Below are positions 1 to 10,984 of a stretch of 64,000 bases of DNA, piece by piece (within the stretch, counting starts at the first letter, position 1; each line of letters begins with the position of its first letter). The notes under the pieces were generated by a model. That model saw only the letters and a program-made list of their open reading frames with translations, made no database searches and was not told the origin of the DNA. The DNA lies in contig QNQO01006987.1 in NCBI GenBank assembly GCA_003290165.1, forward strand, positions 434,001 through 498,000. Reading direction: 5' to 3'. The translations under genes and the position numbers were made by a program. This DNA comes from Berberis thunbergii (lineage: Eukaryota > Streptophyta > Magnoliopsida > Ranunculales > Berberidaceae).

Positions 1-936
1 TGGAATCCAGCATCTTATGGAAGGGATGATGCACCTTACTTATGCGATCGTGATGCGGTCGAATTGTAAGGCGTCTCGTGCCCAGGTGGTGCACATCGAG
101 CGGAAACTAGCAGGACACATTCTGGTCTTTTCTCATGTTCTCCTTCGATTGGATTTGTTGAAGGCGTAATGCATAGAGCTTGAGAGGGCTGCGGATTTTG
201 TGTGGGTATCGCTAAGGGAACTCGAGGCTATTCATGATACGTTTGCTTCTGACCTTGAGACGTTCGAATTGGAATTGGGCAAGTTGCGATCCCATATGGA
301 TGTTGCTGAGAAAGAGTTGTCCGACTGAAAGGCTGAACATGATGAAGTTGTTCGTTCTACCGAGGAATGGCATGCCAAGCTCAAGGCATCTACTATTCGA
401 ATCGCTCAGATAAATTATGAGTTGAGTAAGTCTAGGGAGCTAGGTTTAGGAGCCACTTTTAAGCCAGGTTTTGGTTTTTACACTTTTACCATTTCTCTTT
501 AAAACAGAACCACAAATATCATCAATGGAAATGGTAGAAGTGTCAAAAATCCAACTTGGCTCAAAAGTGGCTCCTAAACCTCGCTCCCTATAATTGTTGC
601 TCTAAGTTTGTCAAAACCAAATCAGCGGTCTGTACTAAACTTGCGGACGTTGATAAAGAGTTAGCAGCAACCCGAGCTGAGCTGTCAACCGTTACTAAGG
701 AGCTGAAGGCGGCGGAGGCCACAGATTGGAAGATAGTGGTCAAGGGTCACCATGACTTACTGAATTTTCTGGAAACACAAAGTTTGGGCATGACAGAATA
801 CCGTTATTTTGCTGGGCAGGAATTTGATGACGTCGAGGAAGTTGTTCAAAATTCACTTGGAGATTCGGATATCGGGGAGCCTTCTGATCCTATGCTGCCT
901 GGAGATAATGCCTACGATGTTGATCATCTTTCTTAG
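1..936 (+). pseudogene. Antisense ORF of Tat-type gypsy element, coiled-coil protein, broken
   Basis: Translation of the plus strand gives a heptad-like, Glu/Lys/Leu-rich coiled coil, for example around KELAATRAELSTVTKEL. It ends in an acidic tail (DSDIGEPSDP...DVDHLS) and a stop at 934-936. Upstream coding with the same character (ELELGKLRSHMDVAEKEL) has in-frame stops and is cut by a foldback MITE at 433-590. The ORF runs opposite to gag-pol on the minus strand, which is the known position of the antisense ORF in Tat-lineage elements. It usually lies between integrase and the 3' LTR, and its function is not established. The 126-residue open stretch at 556-936 is only the C-terminal part. 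Confidence 0.7.
433..590. mobile_element. Foldback MITE inside the antisense ORF
   Basis: The left arm starts TAGGGAGCTAGGTTTAGG and continues through GAGCCACTTTT. The right arm is its reverse complement (TAGGGAGCGAGGTTTAGG...). The arms are about 55 bp and flank a short AT-rich centre, so the unit would fold into one hairpin. It splits the coiled-coil reading frame of the antisense ORF. The centre (ttttacacttttacc...aaaatcc) is clearly related to the insertion in psaN intron 2 at 22856-23012. I could not define a target duplication with confidence. Confidence 0.72.
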
Positions 937-1828
937 TTGTAGTTTGCTTCTTTTTTGTAATCTCCTTTTGTAGAAGATAAATGGAAAGTTTTTATTTCAC
1001 ATTTGTTGTGTCCAGTATGTCTAGCTTGTTAGCTTTTATTTATGACATTTCTGGGAGATTTCTGACTTGTTCGTCCAGATTTTTATTTCTAGTTTGTAGC
1101 TTTTATTTATTGACGTTCTAGCCGTATAGAAGCTCTGGTTTATGGAATCCTATTTTACATTCAGATTACTTTGCTGCACATTACAGTCAACGTAAAAGTT
1201 CAACTCTTATGTCGTGGTACTTTATTACTTCGTGGTTGATCAGGCCAGAAGTTACTGTTTTATCTTTGACTCATTCGCCTAGTACATGTACTTGTTTTTG
1301 CTCGATACTTTGGTCGTGCTGAGTATTTTCTCGAGTTGGTTTTTTAATCTGACTTCTTTGTCCCGATTAAATTATTGTTGTTTCGAAATTGAGAGCAAAA
1401 GATTTTATTGATAATATCATTTCAAGTGTTCTACATTTCATGGTCGAGGTAGCATTTCACCCACTTTGTTTTCCAACTAGTATGTTCCTGGTCTGTTGAT
1501 TTTTGTTACTCGGTACGGTCCTTCTCAATTCGTGTTCAACTTGCCCGCGCTAGGCTCTTTCATATTGAGTTGGATTTTTCGTAGCACCTAGTCTTCGACA
1601 TTAAAAGTTTAGATTTGAACCTTTTTATTGTAAAATCCTACCATACGCTGTTGTTTTAAAGGCGGCTGCTTCTTGCTTCTCTTCGAGGAGATCCAGCCCG
1701 ACTCTTAATTCCTCGAGGTTGTCCTCAGCGAGGAATTCTTCGGTTCGAAATGTTGGCATTCCGATCTCCATGGGTATCGTTGTTTCTAATTCGTACGCGA
1801 GGGCGAGAAGTATTTCTCCTGTCGGAGT
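937..1828. other. Non-coding 3' region of Tat element
   Basis: T-rich plus strand between the end of the antisense ORF and the integrase C-terminus. No ORF, hairpin or tandem repeat stands out. It is interpreted as the spacer between the convergent pol and antisense reading frames. Confidence 0.5.
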
Positions 1829-2460
1829 TCATTTTGATGTTCTGTACGCCCAAAGGATGCCAGGTAACTCATATGTCCATAGCCTTTTTGCTGCCTCGAG
1901 TTTCTTTTTCATCGCTTCCAAGATTGTTTTGTTGGTGACCTCGGCTTGTCCATTTGCTTCTGGACGAGCTGGCGCGGAGAAATGTAGCTTGATATTTAGA
2001 ATTTTGCATAATTCCTTAATCTTCTTGCCTTCAAATTGCTTCCCATTGTCCGTGATGATTACCCTTGGATCTCGAATCTGCATATGATGTCTCTCCAAAA
2101 ATATTTCTCGACTTGGGTTTTTTCTATTTTTGTGAAGGTCTCTACCTCTACCCATTTGGTGAAGTAGTCTACTGTGACAAGGAGAAACTTCTTATCGGAC
2201 GTTGGGAGTGGTCCTGCGATGTCCATTCCCCATTGTGTGAATGGCCAAGGGTTGCTTATTGGAATTAAATTTTTTCCCGACATGTGAGTGTATGGGGAGA
2301 ATTTTTAACATTTGTTGCATTTGCGAACTAGCTTTTGGGCGTCCGCTTGCATTGTTGGCTAATAATAACCTAATGTGAGAGCTTTATGGGCCAATGTTCC
2401 CCTTGGATGATTTTCACATGTGTCGTGGTGTATTTACTACTGAACATATTCAACATCTCC
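1829..2460 (-). pseudogene. Integrase of Tat gypsy element, frameshifted
   Basis: Two overlapping minus-strand frames give an integrase. A zinc-finger end (KCNKC) near 2290-2320 is followed by the catalytic core: DIAGPLP and VDYFTKWVEVE, then after a frameshift ITDNGKQFEGKK and the conserved SAPARPEANGQAE with Glu. The Asp residues of DIAGP and TDNG and the Glu of GQAE correspond to the D,D-E catalytic triad. The C-terminal part ends at AYRTSK. In life the enzyme would insert cDNA into the host genome. The frame break between the two pieces makes this copy non-functional. Confidence 0.88.
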
Positions 2461-2655
2461 TAGTGCAAGGCACCTTAGCAATGGGCTCATGGCAGATATT
2501 TTGTATAGTTTGTCATTGATCATTGTGTATTTTGCTGCCCGATTTTGTAGCTTTATGGCTTTCATCTTATCTGTTGGGAGTTATTTGTTTGATATATACA
2601 CCAGGATTACAGATGTCTAATTAGTTTCTTGGTTTACGATGCGTGTTTCTTCCGA

Positions 2656-3321
2656 TTAGTTTTCGAGTATGGGGCTTCTTTGTGTGATGACGAGTGGGTT
2701 ATCATTATCCTTTGTTGTCGAAATTTCCTTTGCTAGTTCGTCGACTCTTTTGTTTTCTACCCATGCGCACCACTGAATGATAGAATTTCGAAAGCCTTCT
2801 ACTAGCTCTGTGGTTTTCCGGTGGTAGGCTTTCATTCGGGTATATTTGACTTGAAATTCGCCGTTTAGTTGATTGACCACCAGCTTGAAATCAGTAAAGA
2901 CAATGTTGTCTTTTATTCCCAAGTGTTTTGCTAACTGTAGCCCTGCTATCACAGCTTCGTATTTGGCTTCATTATTGGAAGCTCTAAAACTAAATTTTAT
3001 CGCCTTTTCTAATGTGATGCTTTTCGAGTTGTACAAGACTAGTCTAGCTCCACTTTCTGCCTTGGTTGGCGCTTCATCACAGCAGAGGATCCATCCGTCG
3101 GAGATTGGTTTGGGTTGCACATTTCTGTTTTTTTTTTCCGCCTGTTTGTTGTTGTTTCTTGTGAACTTGGCGATGAAATCCACTAATGCTTGAGCTTTGA
3201 TAGCGGTTCTGGGGGCATAGCTGATGTCGAATTGTCCGAGTTCTATTGCCCACTTTACCATTCTTCCTGACAGATCGGGTTTGTGTAACACCGACCGAAG
3301 CGGTTGTTCGAACATAACCAT
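2656..3321 (-). pseudogene. RNase H C-terminus plus archaeal-type RNase H of Tat element
   Basis: The first ~60 residues (LSGRMVKWAIELGQFDISY) are the end of the usual pol RNase H and connection. From about residue 75 a second, separate RNase H-like domain follows (WILCCDEAP, then FRASNNEAKYEAVIAGL, FTDFKLVVNQL and VDELAKE). Active-site Asp, Glu and Asp correspond to the CDEA, NNEAKYEA and TDFK positions. Acquisition of this second domain is a known hallmark of the Tat lineage. The 221-residue stretch is open, but it is cut off from the reverse transcriptase by frame changes. Confidence 0.85.
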
Positions 3322-4473
3322 GATTCAGTGTGCTTGGAAGTATTGTTGCAATTTTCTTGACAACACGATTAGAGCGAGCGCCAGTTTCTCTAGGACCGGA
3401 TAATTGATTTCTACATCTGCAAGTGTTTTGCTAATGTAGTACATTTGTTTTTGCACCCTCTTTTCTTCTCGTATCAATGTCGAACTTACATCGTGATTGG
3501 ACACAAATTAATACAGATACAGTGTTTCTCCCATGTTCAGTTTTGTTAGTAGTTTTGTGCTTCCCATGTATTTCTTAAGGCTTTGAAATGCTTCATTGCA
3601 TTCATCATTCCACTCGAATGTCTTGTTCCCCTTTAAAATTTTGAAGAAAGCTAGACACTTATTTGATGATCTGGAGATAAATCTGTTCAGAGCTGCTATC
3701 CTCCCGGCAAGACTTTGAACATTTTTATGTTTGTCGGTGACTGCATGTTGAGAAGTGCTTGTATCTGCTTTGGATCGGCTACAATTCCTCGTTGGAGGAA
3801 CTTCCTTGACTCCACTCCAAAGGTACATTTCTCCGATTCAGCTTCATCTTATACTTTCGCAGTTGGGAGAAAGCTTCTTCAAGATCCGCGACGTGTTCTG
3901 CTTTGCAGGAGCTTTTAACAAGCATATCGTCGATGTAAACTTTCATCGTTTTGTCGATCTGATCTTTAAACATCCTATTCACTAGTCGTTGACACGTTGC
4001 TCCTGCGTTCTTTAATCCGAATGGAATTACCCGATAACAATATGTACCCCTTTCCATTATGAATGAAGTTTTTTCTTGGTTGTTCGGTGTTAGGTCGATC
4101 TCACGAACTGGTTGGAGTCGTATTATCATCCGGAGAGTCCAAACTCTTTTCATCAAGCTGTTATGTAGGATCTTCCAGTCGCTACAATAATTGCTATTTT
4201 TGGGGAGTCTTTATTGCGGCAAAATGACACTCTCGGGCCTCTGGTTGATCTCCTTTGATCCTTCCGATACCATTGTCGGTATATTATTTCAAGCATTGGT
4301 GCATAGTGGAGGAGACTGCACCCATCTTGTGTATCCATGGTATCCCGAGCAGCATGTTGTACACAGTAGGAGCATCGACGGTGAGAAAGTCTGTCAACAA
4401 TACTCGTTGCTTTCCTGGCTTTCCTGCTTCGAATGGTAGTTGAAACATTCCCAGCGGCTGACATTGTCCCCAC
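3322..4473 (-). pseudogene. Reverse transcriptase and RNase H of Tat element, frameshifted
   Basis: The best-preserved piece (3779-4156) holds the RT palm: GTYCYRVIPFGLKNAGAT, then VYIDDMLVKS with the catalytic YIDD box. 3508-3828 continues with the thumb and connection (FEWNDECNEAFQSLKKY). 4153-4473 is the degraded N-terminal part, spread over other frames. The protein would copy element RNA to cDNA. At least two frame changes and several stops separate the pieces. Confidence 0.87.
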
Positions 4474-4663
4474 TGAAACCTACCATAGATTGATCGCTAG
4501 GTGAGAGCATCTCATTGGTGAACCGCATCCTTCGGAAAGCTATCAGATATAAGAGGTTGGTTGAACTGCCGGTGTCAACCAATACTCTTTTGATTTCCAA
4601 CTTAGCTATTATGACCGAGATCACTAAAGCATTCATTGTGTGGGAAATTAACCCCATCAGCAT
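4394..4663 (-). pseudogene. Aspartic protease segment of Tat element
   Basis: The stretch KRVLVDTGSSTNLLYL contains the DTGSS active-site signature of retrotransposon pepsin-like proteases, followed by a typical hydrophobic strand. The open part is 89 residues. It lies between gag and RT as expected for gypsy elements and would process the gag-pol polyprotein. The reading frame is lost beyond the active site. Confidence 0.78.
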
Positions 4664-4799
4664 CTTCGTTCGAGAATGTTAGAGTCTTTTGCGTTATTTT
4701 TGCACGCTATGCGAATGGTTATTGGAAGTTGTTATTTGTACGTAAGTATCTGACTATACGCTTTCGGGATCGATTGGATTGCTCATTTTCCTCAGCTGT

Positions 4800-5393
4800 G
4801 CCGTGCAAGACATAGATTGTTTCTTTTACTCGCTCCCTTGAGATGATTGTTTCGTCCTCGAGTTCGACGAGCTCTCTAAGTCATCCTTCTCTGATATGGC
4901 ATTCAATTTCGTTCTTCTGACTGCGACAACCTTCAATATCATGATCGTAATCGTTCTGGAAGAGGTAGTGTTTGTTCTTGCTTCACTTCTCTGGATTTCC
5001 TCTCATTTTCGATAGCCATTTGACATCTTCCCTTCTTGCCATAGCTTCAAAAATATCGTTCCAACTCGCTATCAAAGTCAAGAACGATCTCTCGTATTTG
5101 GGGTTTTTCGGTTGTAGATTTTTGAAATTCCCTTGATTACATCTTGATTTATCATTAGTCCGGTGTCTCTTAAACATAGTGATTTCTTCTCAAAATTTGT
5201 TGCCCTTCAAGTCTTGGATGATTATGTGTACCATCTCGATTATGTGGTTCATCTGAGCCATAAGCATCTCTACTCGGGGATCCGAGGTGATCTCCCAAGA
5301 TGTTAGAGACGTCATAACCGTTACTTGTTGGAGCTCTTTTCTAGAAGGTATGGTTGATTTGGCAGTTGTCGTCGGATCGATATTAAGCAACAT
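4800..5393 (-). pseudogene. Gag C-terminal remnant of Tat element
   Basis: Two minus-strand frames (5190-5393 and 4983-5177), plus a continuation to ~4800, show the Tat gag C-terminus: WLSKMRGNPEK, then a Tyr/His/Asp-rich knuckle-like stretch (FQNDYDHDIEGC) and HIREG. An in-frame stop follows NPEK. The main capsid-like gag core is absent, because only ~110 bp separate the first frame from the primer-binding region. I infer an internal deletion. Confidence 0.7.
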
Positions 5394-5501
5394 GTCGTAT
5401 CGTTCATTGCCAGACTAAGGATTTGTGGAGTAGTCCATTGATCTTTTATCAGATGTGTGAGCTTTGTTACTGTGAATCTTATTTTTGAAAGGAAACTCGT
5501 T

Positions 5502-5524
5502 GTTCCTCACGGGTGGTGCCAAAC
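5502..5524 (-). promoter_or_regulatory. Primer-binding region next to 5' LTR
   Basis: Read on the minus strand, the bases directly after the LTR end (GCATCA) are GTTTGGCACCACCCGTGAGG. This is a diverged form of the TTGGCGCCGTCTGTGGGG sequence typical of Tat-type elements. It marks the 5' LTR and confirms the minus orientation. Confidence 0.72.
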
Positions 5525-6092
5525 TGATGCTTCCAAAAATCGTTTTCCTATGAGTTTGACCTACAAAATAATTGTTAGATTGCCAAGGACTACCTTTTTG
5601 GTAGCCGAAGGCACTCCGATGCTTAAGTCAGCAACTATGTTGAAAGAATGAAGTAAATATGGACAAAACTCATTTAAAGTTGCATATTTTTGTCAAATGT
5701 TCCATTTACCTTTTGTAATGGTCGCGGTTAACTCTCTGCGTGACTTAAGCATGTGAGGCGCAACGGAATGAGAAGTTTCTCATAACAGTCTCCTCCTTAA
5801 TGGAGATACGTCTGTGGAGGCGTAACTACCTCCATGACTCTTTTGGTGCAACGTTCCTCTTCTTTATGAGAGAACTCGTGTCGGGCGTGCATTCGGGTTT
5901 TGATTCATTCGAGCCTGGATTTGGGCCTTGTTTATGTCTCCTCATTAGCGGGCCTTTTCTCGGCCTCTATAATTGGCTTTATTCTTCCTAAGCTTTATGA
6001 GTTGGCTCAATAGGCTGGACACTATATCCTCGTGATGAATCTCTATGTCACGTGTACGGTCGTGATAATCGGTCTATTTTGATGTATCATCA
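5525..6092 (-). repeat. 5' LTR of Tat gypsy element (568 bp)
   Basis: The minus strand starts TGATGATACATC and ends GAAGCATCA, a TG...CA LTR. Internal blocks (ACACGTG near the start, CTGACTTAAGCATCGGAGTGCC near the end) are shared with the LTRs at 45887-46559 and 47625-48292, so all three belong to one family. The partner LTR is outside the window, so neither target duplication nor LTR divergence can be measured. Confidence 0.85.
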
Positions 6093-6477
6093 ATATGATT
6101 TAGCTTGAATGTCTAATATGGTCTCAGATGTTTTATGTATTGTTCAAATATGGTTATGTTATTTGGGTTGTTAGTGTTTTATACTATAATGATCGATCTG
6201 ATATCAAGTGTAAACCAAGTTTTCCATCGTTAAGTGCATTTGAATCAAAATTCATGCCTGCCATTTTGCGGAAAGTTCCATAAGTAGAAAAAAAACCTTT
6301 AAATCAATGGAACGACAATAAGGTATTGGTTTTTTTTTTAAGCAAACGAAGGTCTGTAACTTGGATTAATTCCAAGGTTTCGGTGTAACTTGGATTAATG
6401 CACACACCCAACTATTTCCAAGTCTCATTTTTTCCTTCTAATGTTCCCGAAGCAAACTGTAGTAATACTTAAATATT
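6093..6477. other. Intergenic stretch
   Basis: AT-rich sequence between the Tat LTR and the aquaporin fragment. A short direct repeat (gtaacttggattaat, near 6357 and 6386) is visible. No coding potential was seen. Confidence 0.5.
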
Positions 6478-6800
6478 TCACAAGCAAAGCTCTCACTAAC
6501 AAGAGCAGTGTTTTGCATGATAATGCAATGTCTTGGTGCCATCTGTGGTGCTGGTGTTGTCACGAGGTTTGGGAGCAAGCCATATGAAATGTTCAGAGGT
6601 GGAGCTAATGTTGTGAACCATGGTTATACCAAGGGTATTGTCTTGGTACTGAAATTATTTGCACATTTCTTTTTGTGTACATTGTCTTCTCTGCTACTGA
6701 TGCCAAGAGAAATGCCAGAGACTCCCATGTCCCTATCTTGGCACCACCACCTATTGGGTTTGCATTGTTTTTGGTACACTTAGCAAATGTTCCCATTCAA
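6478..6800 (+). pseudogene. Aquaporin PIP pseudogene fragment
   Basis: The translation LSLTRAVFCMIMQCLGAICG followed by GAGVVTRFGSKPYE and [13 protein letters not shown] matches the central part of plant plasma-membrane intrinsic proteins: end of helix 3, loop C and start of helix 4. After GYTKG the frame shifts, and another frame continues with [31 protein letters not shown] and LVHLANVP, the expected PIP order. The coding stops before the second NPA box, and neither NPA motif is present. Intact PIPs are about 285 residues; only ~105 are represented here. No functional channel can be made. Confidence 0.9.
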
Positions 6801-7033
6801 CAACAATATTAAGAAGTTTTATATATTTATTTTGTAGGAGGGAAAACTCCAATGACATAAACAACAAAGTACTTTGAAAGCTTAATCCACAAGAAGCCGG
6901 AAGGAGAAACCATGTACCCTGCTAAAAAGTTTCATACCATAGTAGTTCTAGATTTCTTTGATTTCAAACATAGAAAGCCTACCTAGAGCCTAGATTATCA
7001 ATAGCACTAGTTCCCTCTTCACTGCTACCATCA

Positions 7034-7219
7034 TTACAACTACAACTTTTCTAAACGTCGAGGAAACGCGCGAGGGAGAGAGAGCGAGGGATGGGTGTAA
7101 CCACTTATCCCTTCAAGATGTGTGTTGTTGCTCATCTCGAGGGGGATGAGTGATTACACCCATCTCTCGCTCCTCTCCCTCGCGCGTTTCCTCGATGTTT
7201 AGAAAAGCCCTTACAACTA
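7034..7219. mobile_element. Palindromic MULE-type MITE with 9-bp target duplication
   Basis: The element spans 7043-7210 (168 bp) and is flanked by a perfect 9-bp direct repeat, ttacaacta (7034-7042 and 7211-7219). Its arms are near-perfect inverted copies: CTTTTCTAAACGTCGAGG and CTTTTCTAAACATCGAGG, each followed by AAACGCGCGAGGGAGAG. The stem runs for ~75 bp with a small central loop. A 9-bp duplication points to Mutator-like transposition. A relative with its own 9-bp duplication lies at 30407-30544. No coding capacity. Confidence 0.87.
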
Positions 7220-7391
7220 ACACCATTACCAGCTAGCCTCATTTTCACTGCCACTACATTTATTAAATTATTCTTGTAAAACAATTCATTCTAAACTTTC
7301 TTGAATCTTCACCTTGTATTTCATATCAATTTCTTTTTAGTTACCTTTATCAACCTTGTTTATTACTTGTTCTTGGTGCCTACTATCGTAC

Positions 7392-8883
7392 TGATACAAA
7401 TTTAACCAACCTAAATTAATAGGCTAATAAACCAAATTGTTTTAACCGCAAGTGCACAGTTATGTAACTAGTAGACAACGGAAAATATGGGTCGATCCCA
7501 CGAGGATTGAAATACACTCGAAAACTACAATTTATTTAGACTAATTTAAAAGGGGTGTTACAATTATTGAAAATTTCTAAATTAAAGGAATAAGATTAAG
7601 CAACAAAATTTTTGAATTAATAAGGCAATCAGGAAGCGAACCAAGGCATTTAATCCACCATAGGTTATTCGAGAATTGTTTAAACCTGACTTACTTTTTT
7701 CATAAGCGAGTAGCATTAGAGATGAACAATCATTTGCTTGTATCAATGATGTGATCGTTAATAACATTAGGATTTTTCTACATTCACAATCAATTTCAAC
7801 AAAAGTCTAGCCTCCTAGCATTGAATGTCTTGCGACAGCACACACAGGTTTAATATAATCAATTAAAACATGCTTCGAATATTAATAAAGTGTACTCTAA
7901 TTATCGGCTAGTCTAAATATCAAACCCAATATAATCAATGAAAGTAATTCATCAATATTCAAAAATTGATTGTATTTAACAAGAGAACGCAAAGAAAACA
8001 GTAAATTAAATTAAACAAACTTTAAAAACCCATGGCTTTATTTTTGCCTCGGCGCGTGATTTAGAAGTTCATGGAGCTAGTGGTGATTAATGTACGGGCC
8101 CGGTTCATCTTCGTTACAGGACAGCAGAGAGACACAAAACCAAGTAGTTGAGAACAAAATGTGAAGGAGACAACCCATAAAAACATGGCGTGAAGGAGAG
8201 TTCGTGAAGGAGATAGTTCTATTTCTGACCAACTTTTTCTTTCAATCACTTTCCTCGCCAATTAAAATTCTCCAAATAGAAAATCAATCAATTAAGTTTA
8301 GCAATAGTAATTGAGACAGTAAGGGATTTTGCAAAGTTGTTGTTGGTTGGGTTTCCTACCATTTCAAAAAATTCAAAAGGTAAGCTATGGACTACTTTTA
8401 GAAGCAGGTCACGTGGGTTTGGGTATTAATGGAAGGTTGATGTTGGCATTGGTTTGTATTTAAGAAAGATGTATAAAATCAAGATCTAGTTAAGGGGTTC
8501 GTGTAATTGGATTTATGGGTAAGTAACTTGGATTTTTTGTGTTTGTCAAAGGTTTTGAATGTGCATATGGTTGGTCGCATGGCAACTTTTGATCCCAAAT
8601 TCTTGCCATTTTGAATTCACTTGTGTTTAACCACCACGGCCTTCAATGTCTTCCAGTGCATCACATTTATGCGATTTCATCGTTTAAGTTTCGAGTCTTA
8701 TGCGTAATTTGTGAATGTCAAGTACTTATTATTTCAAATTCGTCGCGATTTTGCAATTTCATCATGTAAGCTCTGAATACTACAAAAACATGAAAACAGA
8801 ATAATTAGAATAAAATATAATGCTTGAAACACTAATAAATATAAGTTCATAGGTAATTGATATATAAATTACGTGAATATCAA
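7392..8883 (-). repeat. 3' LTR of deleted gypsy element (1492 bp)
   Basis: Plus-strand ends are tgatacaaat and acgtgaatatca, so the minus strand reads TGATATTCACG...GTATCA. The sequence right of it resembles the conserved LTR-proximal block TTTGCTCGAGGACTAGCAAA...GGTTTGGGGG of Athila-type elements (minus sense), which places this as the 3' LTR. Contains gtcgatcccacgaggattg near its left end, a marker shared by every copy in the window. Small open frames inside it are not genes. Confidence 0.83.
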
Positions 8884-10984
8884 ATACGTCCGAAACCTAT
8901 ATTTTGCTAGTCCTCGAGCAAACAAGTAAAAAAAAAATTTTAACTCACTTTCACAGGAGTCATCGGTTACACTTACCTTAAATGTGCAACAAGTCTTTGA
9001 ACCCCTAAATTACCTCTAGTGGACGAGTTATAGTCTCGTGAGGGTTTTTCGGAATGTTACCCGCAAAGTTTACTAACTCAATAAAAGAAAACATACTTTC
9101 TAAAAACATATGCAAAAATATGGCCACTCTCCTTTATTTTCTCAAAGTAAACATCTAATTGCCAAAATTTTCAAGAAAACGACAAACTAACAATGTTACA
9201 GTAGTATATCAACAAACTTTGCAACAATTTAATGGTAATCAAAGGTTAAATAAGTTTCATCATCATTCCCAACTTGAAGTATGGGTGTGCATAACCTTAT
9301 CAACATAACTCTCAATTTCACATTAAACACACGGCTAGATAACCTTTAAAAATAGGCTTCGAATACAAATTTCCCATGCCATTCATAAATAAAGCATTCA
9401 GGGATTGGATATTTGTCACTCAATTTATATGTAAAGAAAATAGTAAATTATTGAATCACAAACATCTCACATATAATTGTCATGAAAAATGAACTTTTTA
9501 AATAGTAATGAATATGATCTCATGGACAAGAATATCAATTACTTTTGAGAATGTTGAATCAAACACCATAGTTCTTGTATATTAAATCTCTACATTTACG
9601 GACCGAACTTTTACTTAAGATTAGTTACGTCTTTATTAGGTTGTAATAGGGCTTGGATTATGGCTAACAAGAATGAAAAGTTATATACATAAATTTTCTA
9701 AGAATAGATACACCCTTTAATAAACACATAGAGCACTGAAGAATAAATCATTGTTGTACACCATTAGTTTTTCTTCCTTCTGATTTCTTCTTCATATTTT
9801 TTGTTTGGATCATGAAATTTTTTTCTTTTTATTTTATAACATCCCTTCTACATAATAAAACATTTCAATCTTGAGGATTCATGGAATAACTAGTTTCAAT
9901 TTTTTCTATTTGTCAATTCCAAAAATATATCTAACCATACACATTCTCAGATAAATAGGGAAATGATGAAAATAATATGAGGTATTACTTCATACTTGAC
10001 AAGGTAATGGTGAATGGGGTTAGCAAAGAAAATATTATTCAAATGCTCAAAGGGTTGTAAAAAACTATTTATTACTGGGTAGGCTAAAAGGCTAGATAAC
10101 AATTCAAATAAAAATGCCCATATCACATCCTAAGTTCTAGTCAGTATTATATCACCTTAACTAAATAAATCATAAAGTTTTAGTGTAATGATTCAATTTT
10201 AATGTCATTATTAAAACAATCAATAAGATAAACAAGAATATTGAAATCATCAACGAGATAATGCTAACTCAAGAAAAATCAGAGTTTATTGAATAAAACT
10301 CACAAGGGTTAAATCTCAACTATATATTATTCTAAGGCTTTCTAATTAAATTTCTCACTCGTCAATTTCAATTTATGCTAATTTGACTTATAGTGCAAGG
10401 ATAGTCGATGATGTAAATTAGATCAAAAGTGTCAAAGAATCATAAATCAACAACCTTAAAAGTTGAGGATCATGCCAACAAAAAGTAGCTATTACATGCA
10501 ACACAACATGCAAGTTACACATTCCAAAAGCTATGAGGGCACCGTGTAAAATCATAAAGAAAATGCAAATAAACTCGCATTCCTAGAAAATTCGTAGGGA
10601 ATGGGTCAAAAACAGTGATCCACATAAAATAAGGACATCCTAAGTCAGGTTTTAAATTAGAAGATTGAACCTTTCTATAATAGGTTGATGGAAACTAAAA
10701 TCATCGCTTAAAATGAGGGATCCACATTAGTTGCGTCAGTCAATATGAAAGGGATGCAAATAGGTGTGTCTCTAATATATTGGGTGGTACAAGTTCATCA
10801 CGAGAAAATGAGTTACACAAACATGATGGCTAGACAACTCAACAACACCCCCAAACTTGGAAGTAACACTACCTATGGTATATATTCTCTCATTAAATGC
10901 ATCTTCCTATGATGTCCTGACTATTTCTTAAATGATGGGATCATTTGTATCATGAAAATAGTTGAGACATGACTCTAAAGAACA
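8884..10984 (-). other. 3' non-coding region of gypsy element
   Basis: Homologous to 38995-40620 and 49688-51300. Shared blocks are ttttgctagtcctcgagc, gtggacgagttatagtctcg and aagaaaaatcagagtttat. It lies between the LTR and where pol should be and has no ORF of note. Another polypurine-like block (cacccccaaacttgg) occurs near 10850. Confidence 0.7.

Larger units (their letters stand above)
1..6092 (-). mobile_element. Ty3/gypsy retrotransposon, Tat lineage, 3' end outside window
   Basis: A gag-pol element reads on the minus strand in this order: 5' LTR (5525-6092), primer-binding region, gag remnant, aspartic protease, reverse transcriptase, RNase H, an extra archaeal-type RNase H, and integrase. 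An ORF of opposite strand (1-936) lies between integrase and the expected 3' LTR. The duplicated RNase H and the antisense ORF are traits of the Tat lineage of plant gypsy elements. The 3' LTR would lie left of base 1. Every domain is split by stops or frameshifts, and most of the N-terminal gag is missing, so this copy is not autonomous. Lineage assignment rests on motifs, not on a tree. Confidence 0.88.

Noticed and set aside
1829..5393. Possible integrated pararetrovirus
   Set aside because: Domain order with integrase after RNase H, LTRs and Tat-type primer region show an LTR retrotransposon; no movement or coat protein was seen.
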